Shown here: piece by piece, positions 54,568 to 63,923 of the stretch
How the letters are laid out: every line of letters starts with the position of its first letter
How positions within the stretch are numbered: the first letter of the stretch is position 1
Position numbers and translations under genes: made by a program
The notes under the pieces: model-generated
What the model was told of the DNA's origin: nothing
What the model saw: only the letters and a program-made list of their open reading frames with translations
The model's database searches: none
Origin: Denitrobacterium detoxificans
GTDB lineage: Bacteria > Actinomycetota > Coriobacteriia > Coriobacteriales > Eggerthellaceae
Direction of reading: 5' to 3'
DNA: 64,000 nt
NCBI RefSeq assembly: GCF_015062615.1
Contig: NZ_SUUH01000005.1
Location: forward strand, 96,968 to 160,967

Positions 54568-54749
54568 GCGTCGGGCGGGGTTGCCCCTTCGGGGCACTGT
54601 GAAAGCAGAAATTGAAGTTGCTTGGCTTAGCCAAGCAACCGTGTAAATACATGAACCAGCGAGCGCATGAGCGATGTTTTTGCCCCGTTGAGGGCAAAAA
54701 CAAGCGAACAGCGGAGCGGGTGCCCCGAAGGGGCAACCCCGCCCGACGC
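54568..54749 (+). repeat. Structured intergenic repeat, copy D (best preserved)
   Basis: 182 bases with perfect 30-base inverted ends (54568-54597 and 54720-54749). Box 1 CACTGTGAAAGCAGAAATT; P2 GTTGCTTGGCT (54617-54627) with AGCCAAGCAAC (54629-54639); core ACATGAACCAGCGAGCGCAT continuing GAGCG; P3 GTTTTTGCCC (54676-54685) with GGGCAAAAAC (54692-54701); box 3 AAGCGAACAGCGGAGCGGG. It folds on paper as a three-way junction: a closing helix P1 and two hairpins joined by conserved unpaired boxes. It lies beside the tRNA-Ser gene. Confidence 0.85.
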
Positions 54750-54770
54750 GCGGGATGGTGGAGGGAAAAC

Positions 54771-54799
54771 AAAAAATCAGGTCCATTTCTGAACCTGAT
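54771..54799 (-). terminator. Terminator of the tRNA-Ser gene
   Basis: On the minus strand ATCAGGT pairs with ACCTGAT around a ten-base loop and is followed by TTTTTTG. Confidence 0.8.
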
Positions 54800-54808
54800 C
54801 GACATTCA

Positions 54809-54896
54809 TGGCGGAGGAAGTAGGATTCGAACCCACGGAACCTTTCAGCTCAACAGTTTTCAAGACTGCCGCCTTAAACCACTCGGCCATTCCTCC
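54809..54896 (-). tRNA. tRNA-Ser (anticodon UGA), CCA encoded
   Basis: Reading the minus strand: acceptor GGAGGAA pairs with TTCCTCC, D-arm GGCCGAGTGGTTTAAGGC, anticodon loop CTTGAAA (anticodon TGA), a long variable arm as expected for class II serine tRNAs, T-loop GGTTCGAATCC, discriminator G, then CCA at 54811-54809. Confidence 0.95.
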
Positions 54897-54962
54897 GTAT
54901 TCGATGGACATGTGCGAATGCGCATACCGCTCGCGTTAGCTTACCATATAATTCTGAGCGTT

Positions 54963-55511
54963 ATGGAAGAACGCGATATCGAATACATGCAGCTTGCCTT
55001 GGAACAGGCGCGTTTGGCGGGCGCAGCGGGCGAGGTGCCCATTGGCGCGGTGGTCGTGTACCATCCTATCGACAAGGGTACGCGCAAGCCGCTTGCGGAG
55101 CCGCGCGTTATCGCGCAGGCGTGCAATCGGCGCGAACGCGACATGGATCCTTCGGGGCATGCCGAATTTTTGGCCATGTTGCAGGCGTCGCGCGAACTGG
55201 AAGCGTGGCGTCTTTCCGATTGCACGGTGTACGTCACGCTGGAACCGTGCATCATGTGTGCGGGCCTCATGCACCAGGCGCGTATTGCGCGGTGCGTGTA
55301 TGGCGCCAGCGATCCGAAGGCCGGCGCGCTGGGCACGTTGTATCGCATCAACGAAGACGAGCGCCTGAACCATGCGTTCCCCGTTACGGCGGGCGTATGC
55401 GAACAGGAATGCTCGCAGCTGCTGAAGGATTTCTTTGCGGCGCGACGTTCCGCGCGCAAGGCGGCGAAGGCCGAGGCTGCTGCCTCGAATAATGAACTAT
55501 CAACCAAGTAA
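54963..55511 (+). CDS. tadA: tRNA-specific adenosine deaminase
   Basis: 182 residues from ATG 54963; the ribosome site is poor. Cytidine/adenosine deaminase fold: the zinc and proton-shuttle motif HAEF (His66, Glu68) and PCIMC (Cys96, Cys99) with the catalytic loop LEPCIMCAGLMHQARI. A 9-residue insert (YHPIDKGTRKPLAEPR) lies before the HAE motif. It converts the wobble adenosine of tRNA-Arg(ACG) to inosine. The C-terminal tail is basic (RRSARKAAKAEAA). ispE follows after 24 bases, so they may be cotranscribed. Confidence 0.93.
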   Translation: MEERDIEYMQLALEQARLAGAAGEVPIGAVVVYHPIDKGTRKPLAEPRVIAQACNRRERDMDPSGHAEFLAMLQASRELEAWRLSDCTVYVTLEPCIMCAGLMHQARIARCVYGASDPKAGALGTLYRINEDERLNHAFPVTAGVCEQECSQLLKDFFAARRSARKAAKAEAAASNNELSTK

Positions 55512-55535
55512 CCCGACCACGAACGAAGGATTACC

Positions 55536-56516
55536 GTGAAGACCATCAATCTTATCGCTCCCGCGAAAGTGAACCTTTACCTGGGCATTGGCGAACGCCA
55601 GGAAGACGGCTACCACAATGCGCTTACCGTTATGCATGCGCTGTCTATGCACGATGGCGTGCGTATGACGCATGTGGGTGCGGGCGAGCACGTTACGCTG
55701 CTGGAGCCCTGCGATGCTGCTCAGCCGTTGCGCGAAGTGAAGGTAGACGTAGATGCGGGCAGCGGCCTGCAGGTTGAGGCCACGGTCATCTGGCGTGAGG
55801 GCATCGAGCCTCTCGACATTCCCTCGCAGGACAACCTGGCGTGCAAGGCGGTGCGTGCGTTGGCGCAGGAACTGGGGCGCGAAGAGGACGAATGCATTCG
55901 CCTGGTCATTGAAAAGCATATCCCGCATCAGACGGGGCTAGGTGGCGGCAGCGCCGATGCTGCGGCTGCGCTGCTGGGTGCTGCGCATTTGTGGGGTATT
56001 CCCGCCGACCACGAGGCGGTCGCTCGTGTGGCGCAGCAGCTGGGCGCCGATGTGCGCTTCTTCCTGCATGGCGGCTGCATGCTGCTGCAGGGCCGTGGTG
56101 ACGAGCCGGTGGCTACGCTGGCTCCGCGTCGCGATTCCGTGGTCATCATTCGTCCCGAAGGCGGCGTGTCCACGGCGGAGGCGTATCGTGCGTTCGACGA
56201 GAACCCGGTGTATCCCGAGCCCGCTCAGCTGGAATCCGTGCGTGCGGCAACGGAGGCCACGCAGGTTCCGCTGTTCAACAACCTGGAAGCCCCGGCGCAG
56301 CAGTTGTTGCCCGAGCTAGCAGAAATCGCACAGTTCGCTTCCCAGGCGCCGGGCGTTACCGACGTGCTGCTGTGCGGCAGCGGGTCGGGCACGTTTGCCG
56401 TGTGCGAGTCACATCAGGCGGCCGCTGCGCTCTCTTCGGCTGCGCAGGTGAAGGGCTATTGGACGCGCACCACGTCGTTCTCGCCGGTCCGCGCCGCGCT
56501 TCTGCCGCAGCGCTAG
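55536..56516 (+). CDS. ispE: 4-diphosphocytidyl-2-C-methyl-D-erythritol kinase
   Basis: 326 residues. GHMP kinase motifs: APAKVNLYLGIGERQEDGYH at the N-terminus, PHQTGLGGGSADAAAAL (ATP loop) and VTDVLLCGSGSGTFAV near the end. It phosphorylates CDP-methylerythritol in the non-mevalonate isoprenoid pathway. The chain is slightly longer than average because of an insert around residues 55-85. It ends in a strong terminator. Confidence 0.95.
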   Translation: MKTINLIAPAKVNLYLGIGERQEDGYHNALTVMHALSMHDGVRMTHVGAGEHVTLLEPCDAAQPLREVKVDVDAGSGLQVEATVIWREGIEPLDIPSQDNLACKAVRALAQELGREEDECIRLVIEKHIPHQTGLGGGSADAAAALLGAAHLWGIPADHEAVARVAQQLGADVRFFLHGGCMLLQGRGDEPVATLAPRRDSVVIIRPEGGVSTAEAYRAFDENPVYPEPAQLESVRAATEATQVPLFNNLEAPAQQLLPELAEIAQFASQAPGVTDVLLCGSGSGTFAVCESHQAAAALSSAAQVKGYWTRTTSFSPVRAALLPQR

Positions 56517-56538
56517 GCGAAGCTACATATCGCATCAT

Positions 56539-56570
56539 GCGCCGCGCCCTTTGGGTGCGGCGCTTTCTGT
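56539..56570 (+). terminator. Terminator of tadA-ispE
   Basis: GCGCCGCGCCC (56539-56549) pairs with GGGTGCGGCGC (56553-56563, one G-U) around TTT, then TTTCTGTTTT. Confidence 0.85.
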
Positions 56571-56757
56571 TTTCGCGGGTATGCATCCTTTGTTTCTTGA
56601 TGCCTGAATTAAGCAAGGTTGAATCTAGCTTTGGTTCCTTCGTGCAAACATCGGTAAAAGTGCTGCATGCAGCATAAATACCGAATATGCATGCGAGTGT
56701 GCATGCTTGTCCGTAAGGCTGGACACCGAATCGTCTCTTTCGATTTACGATACGAAG

Positions 56758-56786
56758 TCTGACGAGTGTGCTTGCTGGCCTATAAT
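56758..56786 (+). promoter_or_regulatory. Promoter of the hsd operon
   Basis: A consensus TATAAT at 56781-56786 with CTGACG about 16 bases upstream. It lies 108 bases before hsdM. The rest of the 56571-56893 gap holds short TGCATGC repeats and nothing else recognised. Confidence 0.55.
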
Positions 56787-56893
56787 CGTTCGAAGCTCGT
56801 CACTCTTCTGCGTTTGCTTGCCGGGGCTTTCTGGCGCGGAAGAAAGGGTAACTAGCTTGAATTTAGAGCTATTCGCGCTAAGGAGAATAAGGG

Positions 56894-59464
56894 ATGAACA
56901 AACAACAATTGGCTGCCAAGATTTGGGAATCCGCCAATAAGATGCGGTCTACTATCGAGGCTAGTCAGTACAAAGATTATATTCTCGGGTTCATCTTTTA
57001 TAAGTTTCTCTCTGAAACGGAGATTGCTCGCCTGAAGGCGAATGATTTTACCGAGGCTGATTTACCTACTCTTACCGAGGAAGATCAGGGCACGGTTGAT
57101 TTCGTTAAAGACGAGTGCGGCTACTTCATTGCGTATGACAACCTATTCCAAACGTGGATTGCAAAGGGCAAGGATTTCGAGATAGCCGATGTGCGTGACG
57201 CGCTCTCTGCGTTCGAACGCAACATAAGCCCCGCTCATAAGAAAGTTTTTGATGGCATTTTCGAAACGCTCCAAACGGGCTTGTCGAAACTGGGAACCGA
57301 TGCGCGTAGTCAGTCGAAGGCGGCGCGCGACCTAATCCACCTTATCAAGGATATCCCCATGGATGGGCGCCAGGATTACGACGTGCTGGGATATATCTAC
57401 GAGTATCTCATCGAGAACTTTGCTGCGAATGCCGGAAAGAAGGCTGGCGAGTTCTATACGCCTCACGAAGTAAGCAAGCTCATGAGCGAGATCGTTGCTT
57501 GGCATCTTTCCGGGCGCGGGGAAATCAAAATCTACGACCCGACGAGTGGGTCAGGCTCCTTGCTCATCAACATCGGCAAAGCCGTGGCTCGTCGAAATGG
57601 CGACCCCGATGGCATCAAGTATTACGCGCAGGAGCTAAAGGAGAATACGTACAATCTCACGCGTATGAACTTGGTAATGCGCGGCATCCTGCCGGATAAC
57701 ATAGTCGTGCGCAACGGCGATACGCTCGAGGATGACTGGCCATGGTTCGATTCTCTCGAGAATAAGGAAGAGACCTATGACCCCCTCTTCGTTGATGCTG
57801 TTGTTTCCAATCCTCCCTATTCGCAAAACTGGGATTCGGATGGAAAAGACATCGACCCTCGTTTTGATTACGGTGTAGCGCCTAAGTCGAAAGCGGATTA
57901 TGCCTTCCTGCTTCACGATTTGTTCCATCTGCGCAACGACGGCATTATGTGTATCGTTCTGCCCCATGGAGTGCTATTCCGCGGGGGCGAGGAGGGTGCG
58001 ATCCGCAAGAATTTGGTAGAGCATCGCCATATCCAGGCGATTATTGGTTTGCCTGCCAACATTTTCTTTGGTACAGGTATTCCCACCATCATTATGGTGT
58101 TGCGCAAACAGCGCACTGCTGAGGATAGCAATGTGCTGATTGTTGACGCGAGCAAGCATTTTGTTAAAGAGGGCAAGAACAACAAGCTGCAGTCCAGCGA
58201 TATCAAGCGCATTGTCGATGCCGTTACGTCTAACGCCAACGTTGAGGGATTCAGTCGTTCGGTTTCTATCGAAGAGATTCGCCAAAACGACTACAACCTC
58301 AATATTCCCAGGTACGTTGATTCATCTGAGCCGACCGAGAGCTGGGATATCTTTGCGACCATGTTCGGCGGCGTTCCGCGGGGTGAAATCGAGACGTTGC
58401 ATTCGTATTGGACTGCTTGGCCTAGTTTGAAAGCCCAGCTCTTCCGCGACGATGGCGAATCGTGTCTTCGACTTGCTGTTTCCGATATCGCATCATCGGT
58501 TCGCGCGAATGATGACGTTCGTTCGTATCTTGACCGTTATAAGCAGCGAGTCTCTTCCTTCCCTCGGGAGATGAGCGTGCGTTTAATCGAACGGCCCGAA
58601 AGCGTTGATGCCTTGTCGGAGGAAGGGGAGCTTGCCGATGTCATCGCGGGCATGTTGAAAGACGTCCCCCTTGTTGATGCGTACGTTGCGTATCAGAAGC
58701 TGGATGATGCCTGGCAGGGGATTGCCATTGACTTGGAAGTTATCCAAACCGAAGGTTTCGACGCTGTTCGTAGGGTCGACCCTAACATGGTCGTGAAAAG
58801 CAAAAAGGGCAAAGACGTTGAAGTTCAAGATGGATGGGTGGGCCGCGTGCTGCCCTTTGAGCTTGTGCAACAGCGTTTGCTTGCAGGCGAAATCGAGGCA
58901 ATGAGAGCTAAGGAGCAGCGCATTTCTGCTATCGACCAGGAAGTGGCCGAAATCCTCGAGAGCATGGACGAGGATGAAAAGGGTTCCTCAAAGGCGATTA
59001 ACGATGCGGGCGATGCGTTTGTGGCTGCGGAGTTGAAGCGCGTGGTTAAGTCTATCGGACAGTCTCCCCAGACGGATTTCGAGAAGTCGTTGGTTGGGGC
59101 ACAGCTGCTGCTTGACGAGGAAAAGGGTCTGAAAAAGGAGTTGAAGGCACTTATTCCGGCTGTTCAGGAGAAGACAAAGGGGGTTATCGAAGGCATGGAT
59201 GATGCGCAGTGCCGCAACATGCTTGCCGCAAAATGGGTTGAGCCTCTCTATGCCGAATTGCTGTCTCTTCCTGAAGGGGCTATTAAGGATTTCACCGCCA
59301 AACTTCAGGCGCTTTGCTCTAAATACGAAACGACGTACGCAGATGTTTGCAATCAGATTTCGTCTGCCGAAGACGAGCTCGTAACGATGCTTGGTCAGCT
59401 GACAGGTAATGAGTCGGATATGGCGGGTATTGCTGAGCTTCAAAAGCTGCTTGGTGGTGAGTAG
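56894..59464 (+). CDS. hsdM: Type I restriction-modification methyltransferase subunit
   Basis: 856 residues, longer than classical HsdM (about 500). The HsdM N-terminal helical domain (1-140) is followed by the N6-adenine methylase core: SAM motif I YDPTSGSGSLL (Asp215 region) and catalytic motif IV SNPPY (Asn306). The extra 300 or so C-terminal residues are helical and charged, with coiled-coil-like stretches (EIEAMRAKEQRISAIDQEVA), and may replace part of the HsdS contact surface. It methylates adenine in host DNA as part of M2S. AAGGAGAATAAGGG precedes the start. hsdS begins two bases after the stop. Confidence 0.94.
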   Translation: MNKQQLAAKIWESANKMRSTIEASQYKDYILGFIFYKFLSETEIARLKANDFTEADLPTLTEEDQGTVDFVKDECGYFIAYDNLFQTWIAKGKDFEIADVRDALSAFERNISPAHKKVFDGIFETLQTGLSKLGTDARSQSKAARDLIHLIKDIPMDGRQDYDVLGYIYEYLIENFAANAGKKAGEFYTPHEVSKLMSEIVAWHLSGRGEIKIYDPTSGSGSLLINIGKAVARRNGDPDGIKYYAQELKENTYNLTRMNLVMRGILPDNIVVRNGDTLEDDWPWFDSLENKEETYDPLFVDAVVSNPPYSQNWDSDGKDIDPRFDYGVAPKSKADYAFLLHDLFHLRNDGIMCIVLPHGVLFRGGEEGAIRKNLVEHRHIQAIIGLPANIFFGTGIPTIIMVLRKQRTAEDSNVLIVDASKHFVKEGKNNKLQSSDIKRIVDAVTSNANVEGFSRSVSIEEIRQNDYNLNIPRYVDSSEPTESWDIFATMFGGVPRGEIETLHSYWTAWPSLKAQLFRDDGESCLRLAVSDIASSVRANDDVRSYLDRYKQRVSSFPREMSVRLIERPESVDALSEEGELADVIAGMLKDVPLVDAYVAYQKLDDAWQGIAIDLEVIQTEGFDAVRRVDPNMVVKSKKGKDVEVQDGWVGRVLPFELVQQRLLAGEIEAMRAKEQRISAIDQEVAEILESMDEDEKGSSKAINDAGDAFVAAELKRVVKSIGQSPQTDFEKSLVGAQLLLDEEKGLKKELKALIPAVQEKTKGVIEGMDDAQCRNMLAAKWVEPLYAELLSLPEGAIKDFTAKLQALCSKYETTYADVCNQISSAEDELVTMLGQLTGNESDMAGIAELQKLLGGE

Positions 59465-59465
59465 C

Positions 59466-60686
59466 ATGTCGAATGCAAATGTGCCATCTATCCGATTCAA
59501 GGGTTTCACTGACCCTTGGGAACAGCGTAAGTTGGGTGACATCACCGATAGATATAAAGAGCTGGTGCCGACTCCACGTGATGGATACACTCGCATGGGC
59601 GTGCGCAGCCATGCAAAGGGGACCTTTCTTACAGAAGTCGAACCGGGTCAACAAATCGAGGAACAGGAGCTCTCAAAGGTCCGTGCAGACAACCTTGTCG
59701 TAAACATCGTTTTCGCGTGGGAGCACGCAGTCGCAATCACGTCTGAGGACGATGCAAAGGCGCTGGTATCACACCGTTTTCCTCAGTTCAGTTTCCATGA
59801 CGACATGGAGCCGGGATTCTTTCGTTACGCAACTCTGGACGAAAACTTTAGGCGCTACCTTTGGCTGGCCTCTCCAAGTGGTGCTGGGCGCAACAAAACG
59901 TTGAACATTGGCACCATGCTCGAATACGAATTCACCCTGCCGTCTCGTAAGGAGCAGACTGAGATCTCAAAGCTCTTTGACAGCCTCGACAATCTTATCA
60001 CTCTTCATCAGCGTAAGCGTTACATGCTTACGCAAACCAAGAAGGCTCTTCTCGATAAGATGTTCCCGAAGCCGGGTGAATCGGTTCCCGAAATTCGTTT
60101 CAAGGGTTTCACTGACCCTTGGGAACAGCGTAAGTTGGGCGAGCTCGCTGATTTTTCCAAGGGACAAGGCTATTCAAAGTCTGACTTGACGGAAAAGGGA
60201 ACACCCATAATCTTGTACGGTCGCCTCTATACGAACTACGAAACGGTCATTTCAAATGTTGATACGTTTGCAGTCGAGCGAGAGGGTTCTGTCAGAAGTC
60301 AAGGTAACGAGGTGATAGTGCCTGGTTCGGGAGAGACCGCGGAGGATATATCAGTAGCCTCCGCCGTAGCTCAACCTGGGGTTATGCTGGGCGGTGACCT
60401 CAATATCATACGTCCGTCATCTGAATTGGAGCAGGTGTTTCTTGCGTTCGCCATCACTGGCGCAAGCCCCCACGAACAGATGGCCAGGCGCGCACAGGGC
60501 AAGACGATTGTTCATCTTCATAACGACGACCTCAAAGAAGTTGACATCGTGTTCCCTTCGATTTCGGAGCAAACCAAAATCGGTTCGTTATTACACGGCA
60601 TCGAAAACCTCATCACTCTTCATCAGCGTAAGCTCGAATTGCTGCAAAACGTCAAGCGTTCCATGCTCGATAAGATGTTCGTATAG
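59466..60686 (+). CDS. hsdS: Type I restriction-modification specificity subunit
   Basis: 406 residues with the usual two target-recognition domains: TRD1 about 20-180 and TRD2 about 225-380. Both halves open with the same sequence (IRFKGFTDPWEQRKLG) and close with LITLHQRK..., the conserved helices. At DNA level these are 41 identical bases (59496-59536, 60099-60139) and 22 identical bases (59997-60018, 60612-60633). Such repeats allow domain shuffling by recombination. A third partial copy of the first repeat starts a silent hsdS fragment after hsdR. Confidence 0.95.
   Translation: MSNANVPSIRFKGFTDPWEQRKLGDITDRYKELVPTPRDGYTRMGVRSHAKGTFLTEVEPGQQIEEQELSKVRADNLVVNIVFAWEHAVAITSEDDAKALVSHRFPQFSFHDDMEPGFFRYATLDENFRRYLWLASPSGAGRNKTLNIGTMLEYEFTLPSRKEQTEISKLFDSLDNLITLHQRKRYMLTQTKKALLDKMFPKPGESVPEIRFKGFTDPWEQRKLGELADFSKGQGYSKSDLTEKGTPIILYGRLYTNYETVISNVDTFAVEREGSVRSQGNEVIVPGSGETAEDISVASAVAQPGVMLGGDLNIIRPSSELEQVFLAFAITGASPHEQMARRAQGKTIVHLHNDDLKEVDIVFPSISEQTKIGSLLHGIENLITLHQRKLELLQNVKRSMLDKMFV
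59496..59536 (+). repeat. hsdS shuffling repeat, first copy
   Basis: 41-base block beginning TTCAAGGGTTTCACTGACCC and ending GTTGGG, identical at 60099-60139. The last 19 bases of the block's 5'-trimmed form (CTTGGGAACAGCGTAAGTT) recur at 63925-63943. Confidence 0.95.
60099..60139 (+). repeat. hsdS shuffling repeat, second copy
   Basis: Identical to 59496-59536; marks the start of TRD2. Confidence 0.95.
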
Positions 60687-60694
60687 GAGCTGAG

Positions 60695-63600
60695 ATGTTC
60701 TACGACAAGGAGTCCGACTTCGAAGAGGCTGTTATTGCTGTTTTGAAGCAGCATGGATGGGATGATGCGGGTGGCGTGTTGAAATATCCCGCCGAAGCCG
60801 ATTTGATCCAAAATTGGGCCGACATCCTCTTCCAGAACAATGCCGACATCGATCGTCTGAATGGGTGCCCGCTTACCAAAGGTGAGATGGACCAGGTTAT
60901 CGAGCAGGTCGAAGCGCTGAAGACGCCACTTGCTCTAAATGGTTTTATCAATGGGAAAACGGTCGCCATTAAGCGCGACAATCCCTCTGACGCGCTTCAC
61001 TTCGGCAAGGAAGTGAGTCTGAAGATATACGACCGCCGAGAGATTGCCGGTGGTAAAAGTCGTTACCAGATTGCGCAACAGCCCGTATACGCTGCCAAGC
61101 ATAAACTTATTAGTGATAGGCGTGGCGACATCTGCCTGCTCATCAATGGTATGCCCGTTATCCATATCGAACTGAAAAAGAGCGGCGTCCCCATTAGCTA
61201 CGCATGCAATCAAATTGAAAAGTATGCTCATGAAGGCGTATTTACGGGGATATTCCGCTTGGTTCAAATTTTTGTCGCCATGAATCCTGATGACGCGGTT
61301 TACTTCGCTAATCCCGGGTCGGCCAAATTTAACGATAGTTATTTCTTTCATTGGGCCGACTTCAATAACGAACCGTTTTGCGCTAACGAACACCCCGGGG
61401 CGGATGATTGGAAGCGCTTTACGGCGCAGTTGCTTTCCATCCCCATGGCCCATCAGCTTATTGGATTCTACACGGTTGCCGATTCTGGGGATGGCTGTTT
61501 GAAGGTCATGCGCAGCTATCAGTATCTTGCCGCAAGTGCTATATCGGACAGGGTTCGCAAATGCGATTGGGATGCGCCTACTCCTGCTGGGGCTCCCGGA
61601 CGTCCCGGTGGCTACGTTTGGCATACCACCGGTTCGGGCAAGACGATGACGAGCTTTAAGTCGGCGCAGCTCATTGCTGACTCGAAAGACGCCGATAAGG
61701 TCGTGTTCCTCATGGATCGCATCGAGTTGGGAACGCAGTCCCTTAAGGAGTATCGGGCGTTTGCCGATGACGAGGATGACGTTCAGGCGACGGAGAACAC
61801 GGATGTTCTTCGCCATAAGCTTGTGCAGAGCAGCGATCCCAAAGATACGCTTATCGTTACGTCTATCCAGAAGATGAGCAGGGTAAAAGCGGGTGAGGGC
61901 GGTATCACTCAGGCCGAATTAGACCGCATGGCAAAAAAGCGAGTAGTTTTTATTCTTGACGAGTGTCACAGGTCTACGTTTGGCGACATGCTGCAGGATA
62001 TTCGCCGCAGTTTCCCTAATGCGCTCTATTTCGGGTTCACGGGTACGCCAATCCAAGTTGAGAACCAGAAGAAGGGCGCAACTACCGCAATGGTGTTTGG
62101 CGATTGCCTGCATCGCTATAGCATTGCTGATGGTATTCGTGATGGTAATGTGCTTGGCTTCGACCCGTATATGGTGACGACGTATCGCGATAAAGACGTT
62201 CGTGAGGCTGTTGCTTTGGAGCAATCTAAAGCGGAAAGTGTTGATGACGCCGTAAGCGACCCCAGGAAAAGTGAGATTTTCTATTACTACATGGAGTCGG
62301 CGCCGATGGGCCCCATGGTTGACAGTGCGGGGGAGCGTATTAAGGGCGTGGAGGACTTCCTGAAGTCTTCCCAATATGATGAGGATACGCCGCATGAGGG
62401 TCAGGTTATAGCCGATATCATTGAGCAATTCCCCGTTTTGTCTCGCAGCAATAGGTTTCATGCGATTCTTGCAACAAACTCAATTCCCGAGGCGATCAGC
62501 TACTATCGGCGCATCAAGGAGAGCGCTCCCCAGTTGAAAATCACTGCATTGTTCGACCCGAGCATAGATAACAACGGCGGTGCAACCGTAAAAGAAGACG
62601 CGCTGGTAGAGATAATCAGTGATTACAATGCCGCATATGACAAGGAATACTCCATTCCCACCTGGGCGAATATGAAAAAAGACATTTCCGCTCGCCTTGC
62701 GCATAAAACGCCCTATACCGCGGTTGATTCGAAACGCGATCAGCGAATCGACTTGCTTATTGTCGTCGATCAAATGCTTACGGGCTTCGACTCGAAATGG
62801 GTGAACACGCTCTATTTGGATAAGGTTATCGACTACGAGAACATTATCCAGGCCTTCAGTCGAACGAATCGATTGTTTGGGCCCGAAAAGCGTTTCGGAA
62901 TAATTCGCTACTATCGCAAACCTCATACGATGAAGGGGTTTATCGATGCTGCTGTGAAGCTGTATTCAGGCGATAAGCCACTCGATCTTTTCGTTCAGAA
63001 GCTTCCTGAGAATATCGCCTTGATGAACGCTCGCTTGTTGGAAATTACGAGCCTGTTCGAGGCCAATGGCGTACATGACCTTGATAGGCTGCCTGAATCG
63101 CGCGAGGCGCGACGAAAATTCGCAAAGGATTTCGTTGAGATGAGCCGTTTTCTTGAGTCTGCTCAGATTCAGGGGTTCCAATGGGGTCGTGACGCGTACG
63201 AGTTTGAGCGTGATGACGGCATAGTTGAAATTGCAAAGCCCGATTTAGACGAGCGCACGTATCTTATTCTCGCGCAACGTTATAAAGAGCTATTCGAGAG
63301 GAAGCCGGGAGGCAGCGTTCCCAGTGTGCCTTACGATTTGGACGGGCATCTTACCGAAATTGATACGGGGCGTATTGACACCGACTATATGAATTCTAAT
63401 TTCGTCAAATGGCTCAAGGCATTGCATGATGACGGGGATGTAGAGGCGGCATCGAAGGAATTGCATCGATCGTTTGCAACTTTATCTCAAGAAGATCAGA
63501 AGCTTGCTGAGCTCTTTCTACACGACGTTGAGCGTGGCGATGTGGTTCCGGAGGAGGGCAAGACGCTTAGGGATTACATCACCGCGTACGCTCATCGCGC

Positions 63601-63877
63601 GAAAAACCAGCAGCTTGATGGCATCGTCGAGGCACTTGGGGTTGATCCTGGTTTGCTGTCTGACTTGATGTCGCTTGATTTGACGGAAGCCAATCTCAAT
63701 GAGTATGGAAGATTCGACAGGTTGAAGGATAGCGTCGATAAAGTGCGTGCCAAAGCGTTTTTTGAATCGATTGAGGGTGGTTCAGTGCCTTTGTTTAGGG
63801 TGAACGTAAAGGCGGCTGACTTATTGAAGCGCTTTGTACTAGAGGGTGGATTCGATATCGAAATCGCCAACGAGTGA
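60695..63877 (+). CDS. hsdR: Type I restriction-modification endonuclease/translocase subunit
   Basis: 1060 residues from ATG 60695, after TAGGAGCTGAG. The N-terminal nuclease domain has the PD-(D/E)xK motif with Glu159 and Lys161 (HIELKKSG). The SF2 motor has Walker A TTGSGKT (311-317), motif II DECH (422-425), FGFTGTP (motif III) and later DQMLTGFDSKW and QAFSRTNR (motifs V-VI). The C-terminal region contacts the methylase. It cuts unmodified DNA after ATP-driven translocation. The coding sequence is full length with no frameshift, so the system should be active. Confidence 0.95.
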   Translation: MFYDKESDFEEAVIAVLKQHGWDDAGGVLKYPAEADLIQNWADILFQNNADIDRLNGCPLTKGEMDQVIEQVEALKTPLALNGFINGKTVAIKRDNPSDALHFGKEVSLKIYDRREIAGGKSRYQIAQQPVYAAKHKLISDRRGDICLLINGMPVIHIELKKSGVPISYACNQIEKYAHEGVFTGIFRLVQIFVAMNPDDAVYFANPGSAKFNDSYFFHWADFNNEPFCANEHPGADDWKRFTAQLLSIPMAHQLIGFYTVADSGDGCLKVMRSYQYLAASAISDRVRKCDWDAPTPAGAPGRPGGYVWHTTGSGKTMTSFKSAQLIADSKDADKVVFLMDRIELGTQSLKEYRAFADDEDDVQATENTDVLRHKLVQSSDPKDTLIVTSIQKMSRVKAGEGGITQAELDRMAKKRVVFILDECHRSTFGDMLQDIRRSFPNALYFGFTGTPIQVENQKKGATTAMVFGDCLHRYSIADGIRDGNVLGFDPYMVTTYRDKDVREAVALEQSKAESVDDAVSDPRKSEIFYYYMESAPMGPMVDSAGERIKGVEDFLKSSQYDEDTPHEGQVIADIIEQFPVLSRSNRFHAILATNSIPEAISYYRRIKESAPQLKITALFDPSIDNNGGATVKEDALVEIISDYNAAYDKEYSIPTWANMKKDISARLAHKTPYTAVDSKRDQRIDLLIVVDQMLTGFDSKWVNTLYLDKVIDYENIIQAFSRTNRLFGPEKRFGIIRYYRKPHTMKGFIDAAVKLYSGDKPLDLFVQKLPENIALMNARLLEITSLFEANGVHDLDRLPESREARRKFAKDFVEMSRFLESAQIQGFQWGRDAYEFERDDGIVEIAKPDLDERTYLILAQRYKELFERKPGGSVPSVPYDLDGHLTEIDTGRIDTDYMNSNFVKWLKALHDDGDVEAASKELHRSFATLSQEDQKLAELFLHDVERGDVVPEEGKTLRDYITAYAHRAKNQQLDGIVEALGVDPGLLSDLMSLDLTEANLNEYGRFDRLKDSVDKVRAKAFFESIEGGSVPLFRVNVKAADLLKRFVLEGGFDIEIANE

Positions 63878-63889
63878 CGGTTTTTGTCT

Positions 63890-63917
63890 GGGTCGCGGTA
63901 AATGCCGCGGCCCTTTT
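63890..63917 (+). terminator. Terminator of the hsd operon
   Basis: GGGTCGCGG (63890-63898) pairs with CCGCGGCCC (63905-63913, one G-U pair), then TTTTGCTTT. It separates hsdR from the hsdS fragment. Confidence 0.8.
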
Positions 63918-63923
63918 GCTTTA

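Noticed and set aside
54568..54749. Attachment site or integrated element at the tRNA-Ser gene
   Set aside because: The repeat lies near the tRNA, but there is no integrase and no duplicated tRNA 3' end in the window.
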